From assembly GCF_932526225.1 (NCBI RefSeq), contig NC_064036.1, positions 20,296,953 through 20,360,952 on the forward strand: a stretch of DNA of 64,000 nt. The letters run 5' to 3'. Position numbers and translations under genes: made by a program. The DNA comes from Nematostella vectensis. Lineage: Eukaryota; Cnidaria; Anthozoa; Actiniaria; Edwardsiidae. Of the stretch, positions 24,201 through 34,280 are shown one piece after another. Each line of letters opens with the position of its first letter. Positions within the stretch are counted from its first letter, which is position 1. Under the pieces are notes generated by a model. The model saw nothing but the letters and a program-made list of their open reading frames with translations. It did no database searches and was not told the origin of the DNA.

Positions 24201-27200
24201 GTCATCGCTGCTGTTCTTGGTGGGCGTGTCACCCTCAGGGGTAGTATCTGTTGCCTGTGATGGCCCAGGAGTAGACGGGGACTGGGGAGGAGTACTGGCA
24301 TCTCCAACACTGAAAGCAGAAACTATATCATTACATACTGTGGTTTAAATCATTACTAATATTTGGGATAAGAGAGTCAAATTCCTGTTCTACTGTATGT
24401 AAATAAACTACAGTAAATTTCACAGAGTCATACAGTATTTACATGTACCAAACCTTACTAGTACAATACCCTACTAGTACCTTAAATAGACATATTGACT
24501 AGTATATTTACATATTTACATTATTACATATTTACCTTGACATGATGTCTGATTTTGATCCTCTCCTTCTTTTGGTATCAAGAGAAGACCTATGTACATA
24601 AAACACAAAAAAATAGCAAAACAGTAAACTACCTGTATTTCATTTTTAAAAGTATTTTACAAGTACAGCACTACTGTAGATGGTAGCAAACAATTGCTGT
24701 GACCAATTGTCTTTCTTTGTACAGTCAAATAATTTCTTATGTGATGGTTAAAACATGCAAATACAGTATGTAATATTTAAGATAACCAACAATCACCAAA
24801 TGATTAGGCTAAATAGATAGATAGGTGACATACTTCATGGGGTTTTCTTTGGGATTGAAGTAGATCAAGTCTTGTAGAGTCATTCTACTTGGGTCAAGCG
24901 GTTCCTTGTGCTTGTAATGTTTAAGTGGTTTCTTTCTTCGTTCTTCATGCTAAATGCAAAAAGAGCAAGGTTATAACAGAAATGGAAATCTCATGAAGAA
25001 TATACAGTACAGTAGGTTACTGCAGTTATGTAGGCATGGAAATGACAAGGAAATAGGAACTGAATGCAAGCATGGGAATCTTAAGTTAATACAGTACATT
25101 TGGCTACAAAAACCTTTTTACATTATGCACTATTCCTTTAAATGTTAAATCACATAACTTTTTTCTATTCTAACACAAAATGTACCTTTTTCACAGCTTG
25201 TTCCACTTGGGGGTGGTCTTCCCCGGCCTGTTTGGTTGAAGAGGCAGCTTCCTCAGTAGTAGAGACTTCCACACTCATGTGCTCCGGTTCACTGCTTTCT
25301 GCTGGCATAATGTTCTCTATTTCTGATGACCGCCGCTGACGCTTGTGGCACTCAGAATGGCCCGCACTAACTTCACTTTCAATAACAACATCCTAAAGAA
25401 AACAAAATGTTGGTTATGGGGCCAGGACATAGAGGTGGTCATATTTCTCAACAGTCTGAAATATGTTTCAAGAGATCAGATCTTGAGATATTGTACTCTT
25501 GATGATGAGTCCTTGTGCTAGGCTGCTGGTCAGCTCTCATCTGATTAGCTGAATTGCAATTCATAACTGTCGTATAACAATGATTTGTCTTTGCTAAAAT
25601 ACATCTTTTTAAATCAAATAAGAAAAAAAAACTAACGTGTGGGGATCTGTGTTCCGGGCCCCTTTACTCTTCACGGTCCACCCCATATCTTGTCCATATC
25701 TCCACGTGTGTCGAACAAGATGGCTCTAAATTTGGACGGAAAAGACGAAAATCCTCCACTACAAACAGGTAATATTCAATTGGAAGCCGCCTCGGCACTT
25801 CCCTCTTCAATTTTACAAGCGGATTTTGTAAAATTGCTGAGAGACTCGCTTCTCCCGTCACTGGTAGACACGGTTAAAAGGAGTCTCATTGACGATGCCA
25901 ATCTGCAAAACTCTGCCATCAGTCAAGCCCCCGGTTAAAAAAAAGGCGAAACTATTTTATCCAGTACAGCCACTGGGTCACCAAATGGTGATATTTTACC
26001 CAGACAGGCCACTGGGTCACAAAAAGGCATGCAAAGTGGTCCAACGCCAGCCAAAAGGCCATGGCTGCTATGCTAAGCAACTTTCAGGCTTTGACAAGCG
26101 TCAATTGACACGGAGTTGTCCACGACCAGATGTCAACTGTGTGTACACACCACAGATCGACAGATTCCTGTACAGGACCCGAAACGATCCCAGGACCCGA
26201 AACGATCCCAGGACCCGAAATGATCCCCAAAAGTACCCCAACTCATCCCGGGACCCGAAACGATCCCAGGACCCAAAACGATCCCCAAGAGTCCCCGAAA
26301 TGAACCCCAAGGAATTGCAGTAATGGACAAACAAAAGGAATGTGGAAGGATTGGCTTTCAGTTTTAAAAACATATGAAACATTTTAGCATTTTAGCTAGT
26401 CACTACCCAGAAATTTGAATTAACTAAAACCATAGTATTAAGATTTTTATATACGACTGTGCGGGAAATACAGCTTTCGACAGCTTGGTTGAGTCAGCAA
26501 TTGGGGTCAAATAAAAATCCCCGTGATGGTAATTTGAAGAACCAGGCGTGAATAAATAATTCATACATAACAAGCCATAAACGAATGTCTCCAAAGATTA
26601 GACATGCCTCTGCTTTCCCGTAGGAAAATGTTTGTTTGTGTTCAGTGAATGAAAGACCTATCATAAAGAGAGATAGAGAGAAATCATGCAGTGGTGTACA
26701 CACTACTACATAAGGAAATTCAAAACTCACATATTGCTTTCAACAAAAACCACATCTCTTAATATTTTGCAACTGTAGTAAAAGGGTTATTCGAGTGCAT
26801 TACTCAGTGTGCTTTTGTCATTCCATCTTCTCGGCCTAACCGGCTGTTGGTAAATATTCGCTCGTGTGAACAAGGATTTCGTGGTGAAAAACACGTTTGG
26901 TTGTCAAATGAATATAGATTTTTAGGCGTGATGTTTACCGGAAACGAGATTTTGGTGTCAGAGTCATGTGTTGAAACTGCAAATGTTTCGAAGGTCAAAA
27001 GTTTGGTTGTTCTGAGCAAGGCTGTGCTTTGGCTGTGCTATTTTTATGTTGTACTCCTTTCAGTAGCAATTAAAAGTTGTGTATTTGTTTTGGACTCTGT
27101 TTATGGGTTTACCGCCAGGGCAATGTAATAAATAGAAGTATTGTATTGGAATTTAAGTTTTTTAAGTCATGTTATTTAGAAATAGACTCGCTGTCAATCC

Positions 27201-30200
27201 TTAATTATGCTTTAAGAATTGGAAGTGCTTTCTTCTGCTTTCCCTTTGTCCGTTACCGCAATTCCGTGGGGTTGATTTCGGGGACTCCTCGGTTTCGTTT
27301 CGGTCAGTTGGGGTACTTTTGGGGATCATTTCGGGTCCTGGGATCGTTTCGGGTCCTGGGATCATTTCGGGTCCTGTACATTCCTCCCAGATCTCGTGCC
27401 GAAATGCAAGCAGGAGGATAAGACCCTGCGTAAAACTCAAGATTTACTGCTGGATGTGTCAGGGCCAATCTCAGCAGCCTATGAACATATCTGTCAAGCA
27501 AAAAACACTCCTCAGGAAGCTAATTTGTCTTAAGTACTAAGCCTCCTCACAAAATCCCTGCAATTACTGGGTAATGTCAACAACCACTTGTCTGCCAAGC
27601 GTAGGACACAGGTGTTGTCCAAGATTGGGCCAAAGTATACTTCTCTATCCAATTAAACATGGAAAAATAATGGCAAAGAGCTATTTGGCCAAGGGTTTGA
27701 GCACCGCCTCAAGCAGCGTGCAGAAACCGCAAAGGCCCTTTTCTCAGCTTCATCCGTCCCTAGAGGAAGGCCCTTTTTTCGGAGAGGTGCCTCCTCATCA
27801 GGAACATGGCAGCGGGGAGGCACAGCGTACGGCCAGTACAGCACCAGAGGTCGGGGTCAGTTCAGATCAACCAGACCAATCAGGGGAAGGGGCAGAGGAT
27901 TTATGCCCAGCTTAACCCAGTCAACACCCCAACAATAAACAGTCAATGTATGTTTATCACACCTTCCCAGGAAAACCTAGTCATAGGGGGGCGAACAGCT
28001 CACTTTTATTCAAATTGGCTAGACGTAACAAACGACCCATTGGTCCTAGAGTCTATCTCGGGCCACAAATTAGAGTTTGTACAGGAGCCATACCAGCTTA
28101 CGGTACCAGTCATGCATCTCACACCCCAGCAAATGGAGATAATAGATTCAGAGGTTATTGCCCTAGACAAAAAAGGGGAAATTATCAGGGTTCTCAGCCA
28201 CAGTTACCCTTTCGAAAACCAGTTCGTTAGCCCCTTATGCACTGTACCCCAAAAAGGAGGGGGTTTCAGACCTCAAGGGTTTCAATCATTTCCTAGAATA
28301 ACAACATTTCAAGATGGAAGGGGTGACAACGTTAAAAGATCTCCTGCGAAGGGGCGATCTTTTGAACAAAATAGACCTAAATAATGCCTATTTGACAATT
28401 TCCAATTTCGAAACAGGACCAAAAGTACCTGCGCTTCAGGTGGAAAAACCAACTCTGGCAGTTTCTTTCCCCCCCATTTGGCTTAGCAAGTGCTCCTCGG
28501 GTCTTTACCAAAATCCTCAAACCAGTAGTAGCACACTTGAGGAAAAGGGGTATCCGACTAATCATTTACTTGGATGACATCCTAATTATGTCTGCGTCCA
28601 AAGAACTGGCTCTAAAATCCATTTTATGCCCTACACGGGAGCTAAAGTTTCTTGGTAAAGTCGGAAACAATGTCCATGTCCCTCCCAAGGGACAAGATCA
28701 GAGGCATAAAACGGGAATGCCAAAATATGCTAGAAAATCCAAGGGTGTCAGTTCGGTATTTGTCACGACTTCTGGGAAAATTGTCGGCATCCACTCAGGC
28801 AGTTTTCCCAGCCCCCCTGCACTAGCAGTTCTTGCAGAAAGCGAAACACTAAGCTCTAAAGAAAAGTCTGGATTACGAGACCATGTTGACCCTAGACCAT
28901 GCAGCTCAAGAGGAGCTGACCTGGTGGAGGGACATCTGTCCAAATAAAACTGCCAATGGAAAATACCACAGCCATTGCATACATAAACAAGTTGGGGGGG
29001 GCAACTCCCATGTCCTGGCCAGTCTAGTTTACGACATATGGCAGTTGTGTCTCGAAAGACAAATCAGTATAAGTGCTCAACACATTCCAGTTGTTCACAA
29101 TGTTGCCGCAGACACAGTCCAGGGTAGACAGGGACTCTTCCGGTTGGAAACTAGACCCAGAAATCTTCTCACTCCTAAACTTGTTATGGGGACCGCTTCA
29201 GGTCGACCTCTTTGCAACCTGTCTCACGAACCAACTCCCAAGGTTTGTGAGCTGGAGACCAGACCCAGAGGCGGAAGCAATGGATGCCTTCACTCTGGAC
29301 TGGTCCCAGATGGGGTTATGCATTCCCACCATTCAATCTAGTAGGTCGGTGCCTGGCACAAGTATTGGAACAGAGAGTGCAGTGTCTGTGCTTGCTGACA
29401 CCAGTATGGAAAACCCAGCCGTGGTATCCCATGCTATTAGAACTCAGCATAGACTTCCCTCGCCTGCTCCCAGTCAACCCACAACTGGTGTACAGGGAGG
29501 GGAACCCACATCCCCTTCCTCGCCTTCAACTAGCAGGCTGGCTTGTCTCAGGGAACGATATGCTTCGAGCAGTGTTTCAGGCTAGGCTCAACAGCTGCTC
29601 TTGTCCGCCTGGCGCAGCCAAACCTCAAAATCCTATGACTCAGCCTGGCGCAAATGGGATAGCTGGTGTGTTAAACAACAAATTAATCCCCTTTCTGCCT
29701 CTATCCAAGACATTGAGAATTTTTTAGCTGCACAATATGACAATGGAAGATAGTATCGCACCATTGACGTTTATAGATCAGCTATTTCAGGGATCCGTCC
29801 TAAGGTGGATGGCTTATGTGTTGTCCAACACCCCTCAGTGTGCCAAGTGATGAAAGGTATAATTCAAAGGGAACCACCCCTTCCGAGATATACCGCCTCC
29901 TGGAACGTCAGGCAATATAACAATGCTCCCACCCTCCCAACCCTTTATCATTGTTATTTTGTTCTTTCACATGTTGTTCCGCTCATCAAAAAGACGAGAT
30001 ATGGAGTGGACCGTGAAGAGTTAAGGGGCCCGACACAGGGCCCCACACGTTAGTGTTTTCTTGTTATTTGATTTAAAAAGCTGTATTTGAGCGAAGAAAA
30101 TAAAGACAAAGCATTGTTATATTGTGTCTCCATTTATTCTTACAATTCATCCTACACTGCGACCCTTCGGGTCATGCGTAATCTGGAATTTGACCTATGG

Positions 30201-32845
30201 GTCACTCAAGCATCACTTAATCACTCAATCACTCAAGCATCTGAACATGACAAATCCTGACAAAGATCAGAACTTCAATATGGAGGCAGGCAACAACAAC
30301 ACATCTCTACTTATGCCAAGCTTTACACAAGTTGAAAGGCCAACCCTAAATCCTGAACAAGGAGCTGCAGTCAATGCTTTGTTACTGTAGAAGTACAGTA
30401 CACGATATTCTAGTTCTTCTTACTTTGTAGCTTGGGGAAGAGCTTGGTATTTCAAGTCTTTGCAAATACAATACTGGGAGTCCCAGGCCCGAAGCCAGGG
30501 GGGTTCAGGGAGTACCACTGCAATGTACACTATATGTAGGACGAGCCACCTAATGGTTCGCTTTATGGGTAAACAAACCCCTCTCCTCCCCTCAAAATCC
30601 AGGCTATGGGCCTGAGTCCATAAGGCCATACAGTACCTTATTACACTTAATTTTCGCGACGTCAAAATTTCGCGATTTTGAGATGGCGATATTTTGCGAC
30701 AATTTATTTCACGATTTTCCTATTTTCGTAATGAGAATACAGTACCCAGAATAGAACAAGACCACGCCCACTTAAGTATCTTTTAGGGTCGTTTTAAAAA
30801 AACCTGACAATGATCCCCGCCCCTTTGGTATCGGAGCACCCCCCCTGAAATAGAATCAGCACAATTATCATTCAGGGGGCAGGTGCACAAAGGCCCTTCT
30901 GCGCATATAGCACTTATAACTACAGGCTTTAAACAACCTGAGCAACATTGCTGTTTGCCTTTTCTGATGAATTTCTCAAATGCCTTTGACAGCCTAAAGC
31001 ACAAGATCCTGGCTCACAAGCTAAAGACGTGGCTCATAAATAGGTACATAATCAATTAGTACTTGAGCTTCCTAAAGGGACGACAACAGAGGGTGTGTGC
31101 TAAGGGAGTCACCATGGACTGGATAGAGGTAAATCAAGGAATCAAACAAGGGAGCGTCTCTGGGCCCTACCTATCTGTCATGTTTCTAAGTGATCTCAAC
31201 ATACAGTACAAGATGAGGGATTACTGTAAGTCCAGATTACAAAGAAAGTGAGTGAACAAACGAATAACGCTCCAAACAAACTCCAAATTTGCCTTTCATA
31301 TTAACATCAAATTGAAGGAAGCAAACGCTTGTCTATACGTTATTAGATCCCTGAGAAAGGAAGGGTACCAACAGGCAGAAGTACTGTAGATCAAGTCTTT
31401 ATGAGAATTGTTGTGCCCAAATTGACCTATGGTTTGGCAGTCTATGGGGCTAGTCATTCAGAGTTAAACACACAGAGATTTTATAAAGTCAATATCATGG
31501 ATCTTCTTCAGAAAACAGACACTAAGATCTTCACCAAAATCAAATGTAACCACAACCACCCTCTAAGGGATATTGCTCCTGTTGTTATATCAACTAATTA
31601 CAATTCGTAGAAAGACTCACCAAGACCCGTGTTAATACTGATAGATTTCTCAACCCCTTTGCTAATAGGCTTGCATTCAGATATAACTTAGCCTTAACAA
31701 GTAAGCCTTAAAGTTATAACGGCTGGGTTTTTTTCCCCCGTACTTGTAAAGTAGTGTGTAAAGTAGAGCACTCCTAGCAATGTATTTTTTTTCTAGTAAG
31801 AATAAAAATTGTCATTAGAATTATTATTATTCTTCATGCTTACCTGAGCAAGTACAGCATCTGCCACCGGGACATCAACTGCTGGGGATTCCCCTTGGTC
31901 TAGAGAGTCTTTAGAGACAGAGCCAGCCCTGCGCCTTCTTGAAGCGCTAACAAGATTAGGCAACATCCTTTTTCTCCTACTGATCAATGATCCACTTCCA
32001 GATAAGGGCTGTGTTGTATCATCTGGTCCCAAAACAGAGTTTTGTGGGGATTGGTGTATAGATATGACATTTGTTCGTGCAATTCCGACAGGTGTATTAG
32101 CAGCCTTGACTCTATTAGGTATAAAAGGAACATGTTCTGGTGAATCAGCAACATGGTCTTCTGTTTGCTTGTTGTTTACCAATAGTTCACTCTCAAGGTC
32201 ATTCCTGTCACATGTTCTTATAACCAGTTCAACTGAGTGGATTTTACTTGCAGTAATATTTTCACTTGTTTTACTTAGTGGTTTATTTGCGCTTTGTTTG
32301 CCTCCCCTATCACTGGCTCGAGGTCGTACTGTCACGGCTGGTTTTATTCTCGTCCGTCTCCCTGGTTTACAGTCATTGGTTGTTGTAGGAATAGCCTTAG
32401 TTGAGCCTTCATTTGAGGTTATTATGCCAGCATCATCTGAAATACAGTGAAATCGTTCATATGTTAAATCTTAGATTAATTTAATATTAATGATTTTCCA
32501 GAGAATCTTTATCTTCTTTCCGTTTAAATGCCTTACTTAACTTAGGAAGTAAGTGTAAAAAAAAACTTCAAAAGTTATTAAACATATTGGCTTTATTCTA
32601 ATACCCAAAGTGTCCCCGTAAAGTTAGTAAATGTTCATTTTATCACAGTGTACGGTACCTTGGCTCTCTGCTGTGCTTGAGCATTTATTTGCATCGTTGG
32701 ATCTTTCGTCGCTTTCATTATTTTGCTCGCTAGCCGTCGAACTGTTAGTACTTCGTGTGGAAGGTGTTGACCTAGAATTCGACGAACCACTGCTCCTATT
32801 TGACCTACCTCTAGGCGCCACATTAGGCCGGAAGCGAGTCCTCAT
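8603..32845 (-). CDS. BDP1: BDP1, TFIIIB subunit B'' (complete, 11 coding exons)
   Basis: BDP1 joins TBP and BRF-type factors in TFIIIB, which places RNA polymerase III on tRNA, 5S and U6 promoters in the nucleus. Coding exons, 5' to 3': 32659-32845, 31844-32436, 25186-25392, 24834-24949, 24536-24589, 24139-24309, 23716-23757, 23556-23638, 11405-11499, 11147-11201, 8603-9222. All junctions are GT-AG and all phases agree, giving about 740 residues. Family marks: N-terminal RTRFRPNVAPRGR and a later RRKRMLPNLVSASRRRR basic patch, the block TLQDLIYFNPKENPM, the block APQVKIAEDGSIILDEES, then an extended SANT domain split over three exons (GRWGIN, TLKFYKALSQVGTDFSLM, KFKREEKLHRDIIDKAL). The tail after SANT is polar and probably disordered. 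Human BDP1 is much longer because of a C-terminal repeat region, absent here. The start is the first ATG before RTRFRPN. Confidence 0.95.
9346..11146. repeat. 30/33-bp minisatellite derived from BDP1 exon 10 end and splice donor
   Basis: Roughly 55-60 tandem units of 33 bp (30 bp when a 3-bp AAT is missing) fill most of the intron after BDP1 exon 10. On the minus strand the unit carries GACATTATCGACAAAGCGC followed by AAAGTAAATACCGA; the exon end plus donor reads GATATTATCGACAAAGCGC then TAC|GTAAGTACCGA. Each unit is thus a copy of the last coding bases plus a donor-like GTAAAT. Units far from the exon keep the Leu codon (GCGCTAAGTAAAT). Because units are multiples of three, long frames stay open on both strands; these are not independent genes. 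Confidence 0.93.
11147..11201 (-). CDS. BDP1: BDP1 exon 10 (end of SANT domain)
   Basis: 55 nt, acceptor TTGTTTCCAG, donor CTAC|GTAAGT, phase 0 in and phase 1 out. It encodes AKFKREEKLHRDIIDKAL. The KFKREE motif follows SANT helix 3 in BDP1 proteins. The minisatellite starts directly after the donor. Confidence 0.92.
11405..11499 (-). CDS. BDP1: BDP1 exon 9 (SANT core)
   Basis: 95 nt, acceptor TTTTTTTTTCAG, donor AAG|GTAATT, phase 1 in and phase 0 out. It encodes TLKFYKALSQVGTDFSLM followed by MPLFPKRTRKELK. FY.AL..VGTDFS and LFP.R.R.E.K are the diagnostic BDP1 SANT signatures. Confidence 0.95.
11599..21413. repeat. 36-bp satellite-like array, about 272 copies
   Basis: A 9.8-kb tandem array with unit 36 bp: plus strand TTTACTGGTAAACCATCTGA then CTACTCAAATCTATAC. 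The main variant is T or C at unit position 2; rarer ones are AAAGCATC, AAAACATC, GTAGACC and ACATGTAAACC. Single-base deletions at about 12.16 and 12.81 kb break the phase; from there to the end the register is constant. Higher-order structure is visible: 720-bp (20-unit) blocks repeat at 15.1-15.8 versus 15.9-16.4 kb and 18.2-18.9 versus 19.0-19.6 kb, and marker variants recur 3312 bp apart (14.41/17.72 and 14.73/18.04 kb). It lies in the 12.06-kb BDP1 intron before exon 9, ending about 100 bp from the acceptor. Confidence 0.97.
21471..21597. mobile_element. Small foldback/MITE-like hairpin
   Basis: Left arm 21471-21503 (GCGCACTCACCATGGAAACC) pairs with right arm 21561-21597 in inverted orientation with a few mismatches and a ~57-bp loop. 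It probably represents a short inverted-repeat transposon remnant in the BDP1 intron. Confidence 0.6.
21600..23555. other. BDP1 intron sequence, nothing recognised
   Basis: The distal part of the 12-kb intron between BDP1 exons 8 and 9. Apart from the hairpin just before it, I see no coding, RNA or repeat feature that I can support. Confidence 0.5.
23556..23638 (-). CDS. BDP1: BDP1 exon 8 (start of SANT domain)
   Basis: 83 nt, acceptor TAATGCAG, donor CAATG|GTAAG, phase 2 in and phase 1 out. It encodes ELVFEDSNQMNYAAYLKQRK then IGRWGIN. The Trp is the first SANT tryptophan; the split Glu joins to exon 9 across the 12-kb intron. Confidence 0.92.
23716..23757 (-). CDS. BDP1: BDP1 exon 7 (42-nt microexon)
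   Basis: Acceptor CTTTTCTTTCCAG, donor GACAG|GTAAT, phase 2 in and out. It encodes LLIRTSPQKSAED, linking the DEES block to the pre-SANT region. Skipping it keeps the frame, since 42 is a multiple of three. Confidence 0.88.
24139..24309 (-). CDS. BDP1: BDP1 exon 6 (conserved APQVKI block)
   Basis: 171 nt, acceptor TTTCTGCTTTCAG, donor GAAAG|GTAAGA, phase 2 in and out. A Pro/Ser/Thr-rich stretch is followed by APQVKIAEDGSIILDEES, a strongly conserved BDP1 segment just upstream of SANT. The final Ser codon is completed by exon 7. Confidence 0.94.
24536..24589 (-). CDS. BDP1: BDP1 exon 5
   Basis: 54 nt, acceptor TTATGTACATAG, donor TCAAG|GTAAA, phase 2 in and out. It encodes SSLDTKRRRGSKSDIMS, a basic linker. 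Confidence 0.85.
24834..24949 (-). CDS. BDP1: BDP1 exon 4 (DLIYFNP block)
   Basis: 116 nt, acceptor TTTGCATTTAG, donor ATGAA|GTATGT, phase 0 in and phase 2 out. It encodes a Lys/His-rich start (HEERRKKPLKHYKHKEPLDP) and then MTLQDLIYFNPKENPM, a family-specific motif. Confidence 0.92.
25186..25392 (-). CDS. BDP1: BDP1 exon 3
   Basis: 207 nt, acceptor TTTTCTTTAG, donor AAAAAG|GTACA, phase 0 on both sides. The 69 acidic, Ser/Glu-rich residues begin DVVIESEVSAGHSECHKRQR and are probably disordered. Confidence 0.85.
25573..25690. repeat. DIRS left inverted terminal repeat
   Basis: About 118 bp from TATAACAATG to CCATATCT, matching the reverse complement of 29997-30121 with small indels. Shared landmarks are TTTTTAAATCAAATAA, ACTAACGTGTGGGG and CTCTTCACGGTCCA. 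Confidence 0.85.
25711..26172 (+). pseudogene. DIRS gag, 5' part
   Basis: Open from about the Met in KMALNLDGKDENPP to a stop near 25938, then continuing in other frames with several stops. Together with 27379-27920 it formed the DIRS gag-like ORF. It is interrupted at 26172 by a nested transposon with a TA target duplication. Confidence 0.65.
26173..27376. mobile_element. Nested non-autonomous DNA transposon (TA target site)
   Basis: A 1.2-kb element inside the DIRS gag. The ends are inverted repeats of ~150 bp starting CAGGACCCGAAA and ending in its complement; the target duplication is TA (26171-26172 and 27377-27378). Within each arm an 18-bp subunit (AGGACCCGAAACGATCCC) is tandemly repeated, three or more times on the left and three on the right. 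No transposase is encoded. TA duplication with long inverted repeats suggests a Tc1/mariner-mobilised MITE, but the family is not certain. Confidence 0.85.
27379..27920 (+). pseudogene. DIRS gag, 3' part
   Basis: Resumes after the nested transposon in shifted frames. It includes recognisable DIRS gag pieces such as PPRSRAEMQA, LLLDVSGPISAAYEHI and a C-terminal Arg/Gly-rich tail (TRGRGQFRSTRPIRGRGRG). Frameshifts separate the pieces. Confidence 0.65.
27930..29590 (+). pseudogene. DIRS reverse transcriptase / RNase H remnant
   Basis: In order: the DIRS RT start (IGGRTAHFYSNWLDVTND), RT core pieces (MEGVTTLKDLLRRGD, KIDLNNAYLTI), the catalytic YLDD box at 28567-28578 inside RGIRLIIYLDDILIM, a shortened RNase H segment (LVYDIWQLCLERQISISAQH), and the linker block with VDLFAT and FVSWRPDPEAEAMDAFTLDW. 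Pieces lie in at least three frames and the RNase H middle appears deleted, so no active enzyme is encoded. Confidence 0.85.
29590..29930 (+). pseudogene. DIRS tyrosine recombinase, N-terminal fragment only
   Basis: The region encodes the SAM-like N-domain typical of DIRS recombinases (SKSYDSAWRKWDSWC, IQDIENFLAAQYDN, TIDVYRSAIS, GLCVVQHPSVCQVMKGI). Shortly after the PRYTASWNV motif the match stops, and the catalytic R..HxxR..Y domain is absent; sequence then runs into the right terminal repeat. An internal deletion has removed it. Confidence 0.8.
29997..30121. repeat. DIRS right inverted terminal repeat
   Basis: Reverse complement of the left repeat, from AGATATGGAGTGGACCGTGA to CATTGTTATA. 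The outer AT-rich section (TTATTTGATTTAAAAAG) is shared as well, which fixes the element's limits wider than the G+C-rich core suggests. Confidence 0.85.
30484..30614. mobile_element. 131-bp MITE with 5-bp target duplication
   Basis: Ends CAGGCCCGAAGCCAGG and CCAGGCTATGGGCCTG are imperfect inverted repeats. AGTCC flanks both sides (30479-30483 and 30615-30619). No coding capacity. Confidence 0.7.
30958..31715 (+). pseudogene. LINE reverse transcriptase fragment (CR1/jockey-like)
   Basis: Plus-strand RT pieces: NAFDSLKHKILAHKLKTWLI, YLSFLKGRQQRVCAKGV, the VNQGIKQGSVSGPYL motif (RT block for the template grip), a jump where the FADD-containing block should be, then PKLTYGLAVYGASHSELNT and HPLRDIAP near the 3' end. 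Stops, frameshifts and the lost catalytic block show it is dead. It lies in the same BDP1 intron as the DIRS element. Confidence 0.8.
31844..32436 (-). CDS. BDP1: BDP1 exon 2
   Basis: 593 nt, acceptor TTTCACTGTATTTCAG, donor GCTCAG|GTAAGC, phase 1 in and phase 0 out. The 197 codons begin DAGIITSNEGSTKA, include GRRTRIKPAVTVRPRAS and RRKRMLPNLVSASRRRR, and end VADAVLAQ. Repeated Arg-rich KP/PNL motifs are typical of BDP1 N-terminal regions. Confidence 0.9.
32659..32845 (-). CDS. BDP1: BDP1 exon 1 (start codon)
   Basis: ATG at 32845-32843, 62 codons and one base to donor CCAAG|GTACC (phase 1). Begins MRTRFRPNVAPRGRSNRSSG, like other BDP1 N-termini, then a Ser/Thr/Asn-rich stretch. An in-frame TTG five codons upstream is not needed as a start. 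Confidence 0.9.
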
Positions 32846-33300
32846 TGCAAAATAGTTCAAACACGTTAATCAATATACCAAAGCTACATGTTATACCACT
32901 GTGTAAACGTTATCTAGACGAAAAACTGTGGACTTTGTAAAAATTTTGGCGCTTGTTGTTGAAGGAAAACTTCTCTTGTTCACGACTATCCGCTGACACA
33001 TATTGAGCTCGTCCCAGTCTCCCTCGTCAAACGTTTTCAAAACGCTTAATTGCATATTTTGGTGCAATATACCACGGGCTATAGGATAATTTGACTCCAA
33101 AATAAAGTCTAATGTCTTTTTAGTGCTGAATAAAGCACGTATCCCTACTTCAACTGGATTTATTTGCCTTGGTTTCGCCCCTACAGCGAGCTCTGTCCCA
33201 CGCGCTTTCGACCTTTCAAACGACGCGCTGTCTAACCGCCGTCACCTGGTAAATGAGTAACTCGACCCCTAAGAGATCACTTGACGTTTTTGGGTGACAA
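32846..33300 (-). promoter_or_regulatory. BDP1 5' flank / presumed promoter
   Basis: Sequence upstream of the BDP1 start codon. No TATA box at a sensible distance is obvious. The assignment rests on position only. Confidence 0.3.
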
Positions 33301-33863
33301 GTTCAAACAAAATAAACACAGAATTGACTACGCTCGAATCGCCAAAGAACGACGAAAGAATAATATTGAATTCTGTTTTATTAATAAACAATAATTATCT
33401 GTTGTTGATATGAGCATATTAAAGAGTTTATACGTATTGATTGAAATAAAAAGTAGTATTTTTTAAACAAATCAGGCATTATTTTAGCATTTTTTTGGCT
33501 ATATGCGAGAACTTCTAGTAGAATTAGATGTCAGTTTTAGTAGCATTATCGAGGAAGGCCTCCGGAATTTTCAGTGGGCGCAATGGCGCGCACTTCCCCA
33601 GCCACTCGCTATCGCCGAATTTTATTATGGCCTTGCGTTAGAAAAGCAGTGCGGGCGTGTGCTAGCGCTCATAGGGAATATTTTAATGGCGCTTAGTTCT
33701 CGCTAATTCGAAAAGGTTTTTGGTGACCTTTGCGATGATACGTGAGGTTTATGTACAAATTTTCCTATTAGAATAAAAAAAAAAACGCTGTAAGCTCAAA
33801 CGGGGAATGGCAAAAAGCAAAATTCAGTTCGAAGACTGACATCTGCTAATAGTTATAAACAAG

Positions 33864-33990
33864 GGAGCATAAAGATAAGAGAGGGACACTTTGGTATTAC
33901 CCGCGCGCCATGTCGATTCCGAATCTGGCTATTTTTAGTAACCACCACCCCACCACTGCGCGTGAGCATTTTTACTCACCCTACCCCCGC
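33864..33990. repeat. Dispersed ~110-bp element, copy A
   Basis: Matches 50984-51110 closely: both contain GATAAGAGAGGGACACTTTG, GCGCGCCATGTCGATTCC and AACCACCACCCCACCACTGC. Similarity fades into GTTGTTTGCC-type sequence downstream. Both copies have an ATG opening MSIPN.A.FSNHHPTTAR, so it could be a duplicated promoter/first-exon segment or an old transposon. Confidence 0.75.
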
Positions 33991-34280
33991 GCTTTTGCAT
34001 TTAAATCTTGTTGTTTGCCGCTGTTTGAAACCGAAAAAAAAAACCTATTTGCACAAATACCATCGAAAATTTCATTCTCGCATCAAGAATACGGGCAGTT
34101 GCGGTTTATTAAGGGGATATAGTAGTACTTCAAGGATTGCAAGATTTCAAAAACGAAACGAAACATTCAAAATCAAGAGCGGAAAACCTAGTGCTTCAAA
34201 CACCGTTTTCGCTCTAACTTGCTGCTTCTTCGTGGTTTCTCAACATTTATCTTCCTAATGGTCAAACGAATTCTGTAAAG

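Larger units (their letters stand above)
25573..30121 (+). mobile_element. Decayed DIRS-type tyrosine-recombinase retrotransposon
   Basis: A ~4.5-kb element with inverted terminal repeats (25573-25690 and 29997-30121), a hallmark of DIRS elements, which insert by a tyrosine recombinase. Inside, on the plus strand: gag-like ORF remnants, a DIRS-type reverse transcriptase/RNase H in several frames, and the N-terminal part of a tyrosine recombinase. The recombinase catalytic domain is missing and stops and frameshifts are frequent, so it is dead. It sits in the intron between BDP1 exons 2 and 3 in the opposite orientation, and contains a second transposon at 26173-27376. Confidence 0.92.

Noticed and set aside
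30640-30745. Possible MITE rich in TTTTCGCGA motifs
   Set aside because: The inverted ends are too diverged to set limits, and no target duplication was seen.
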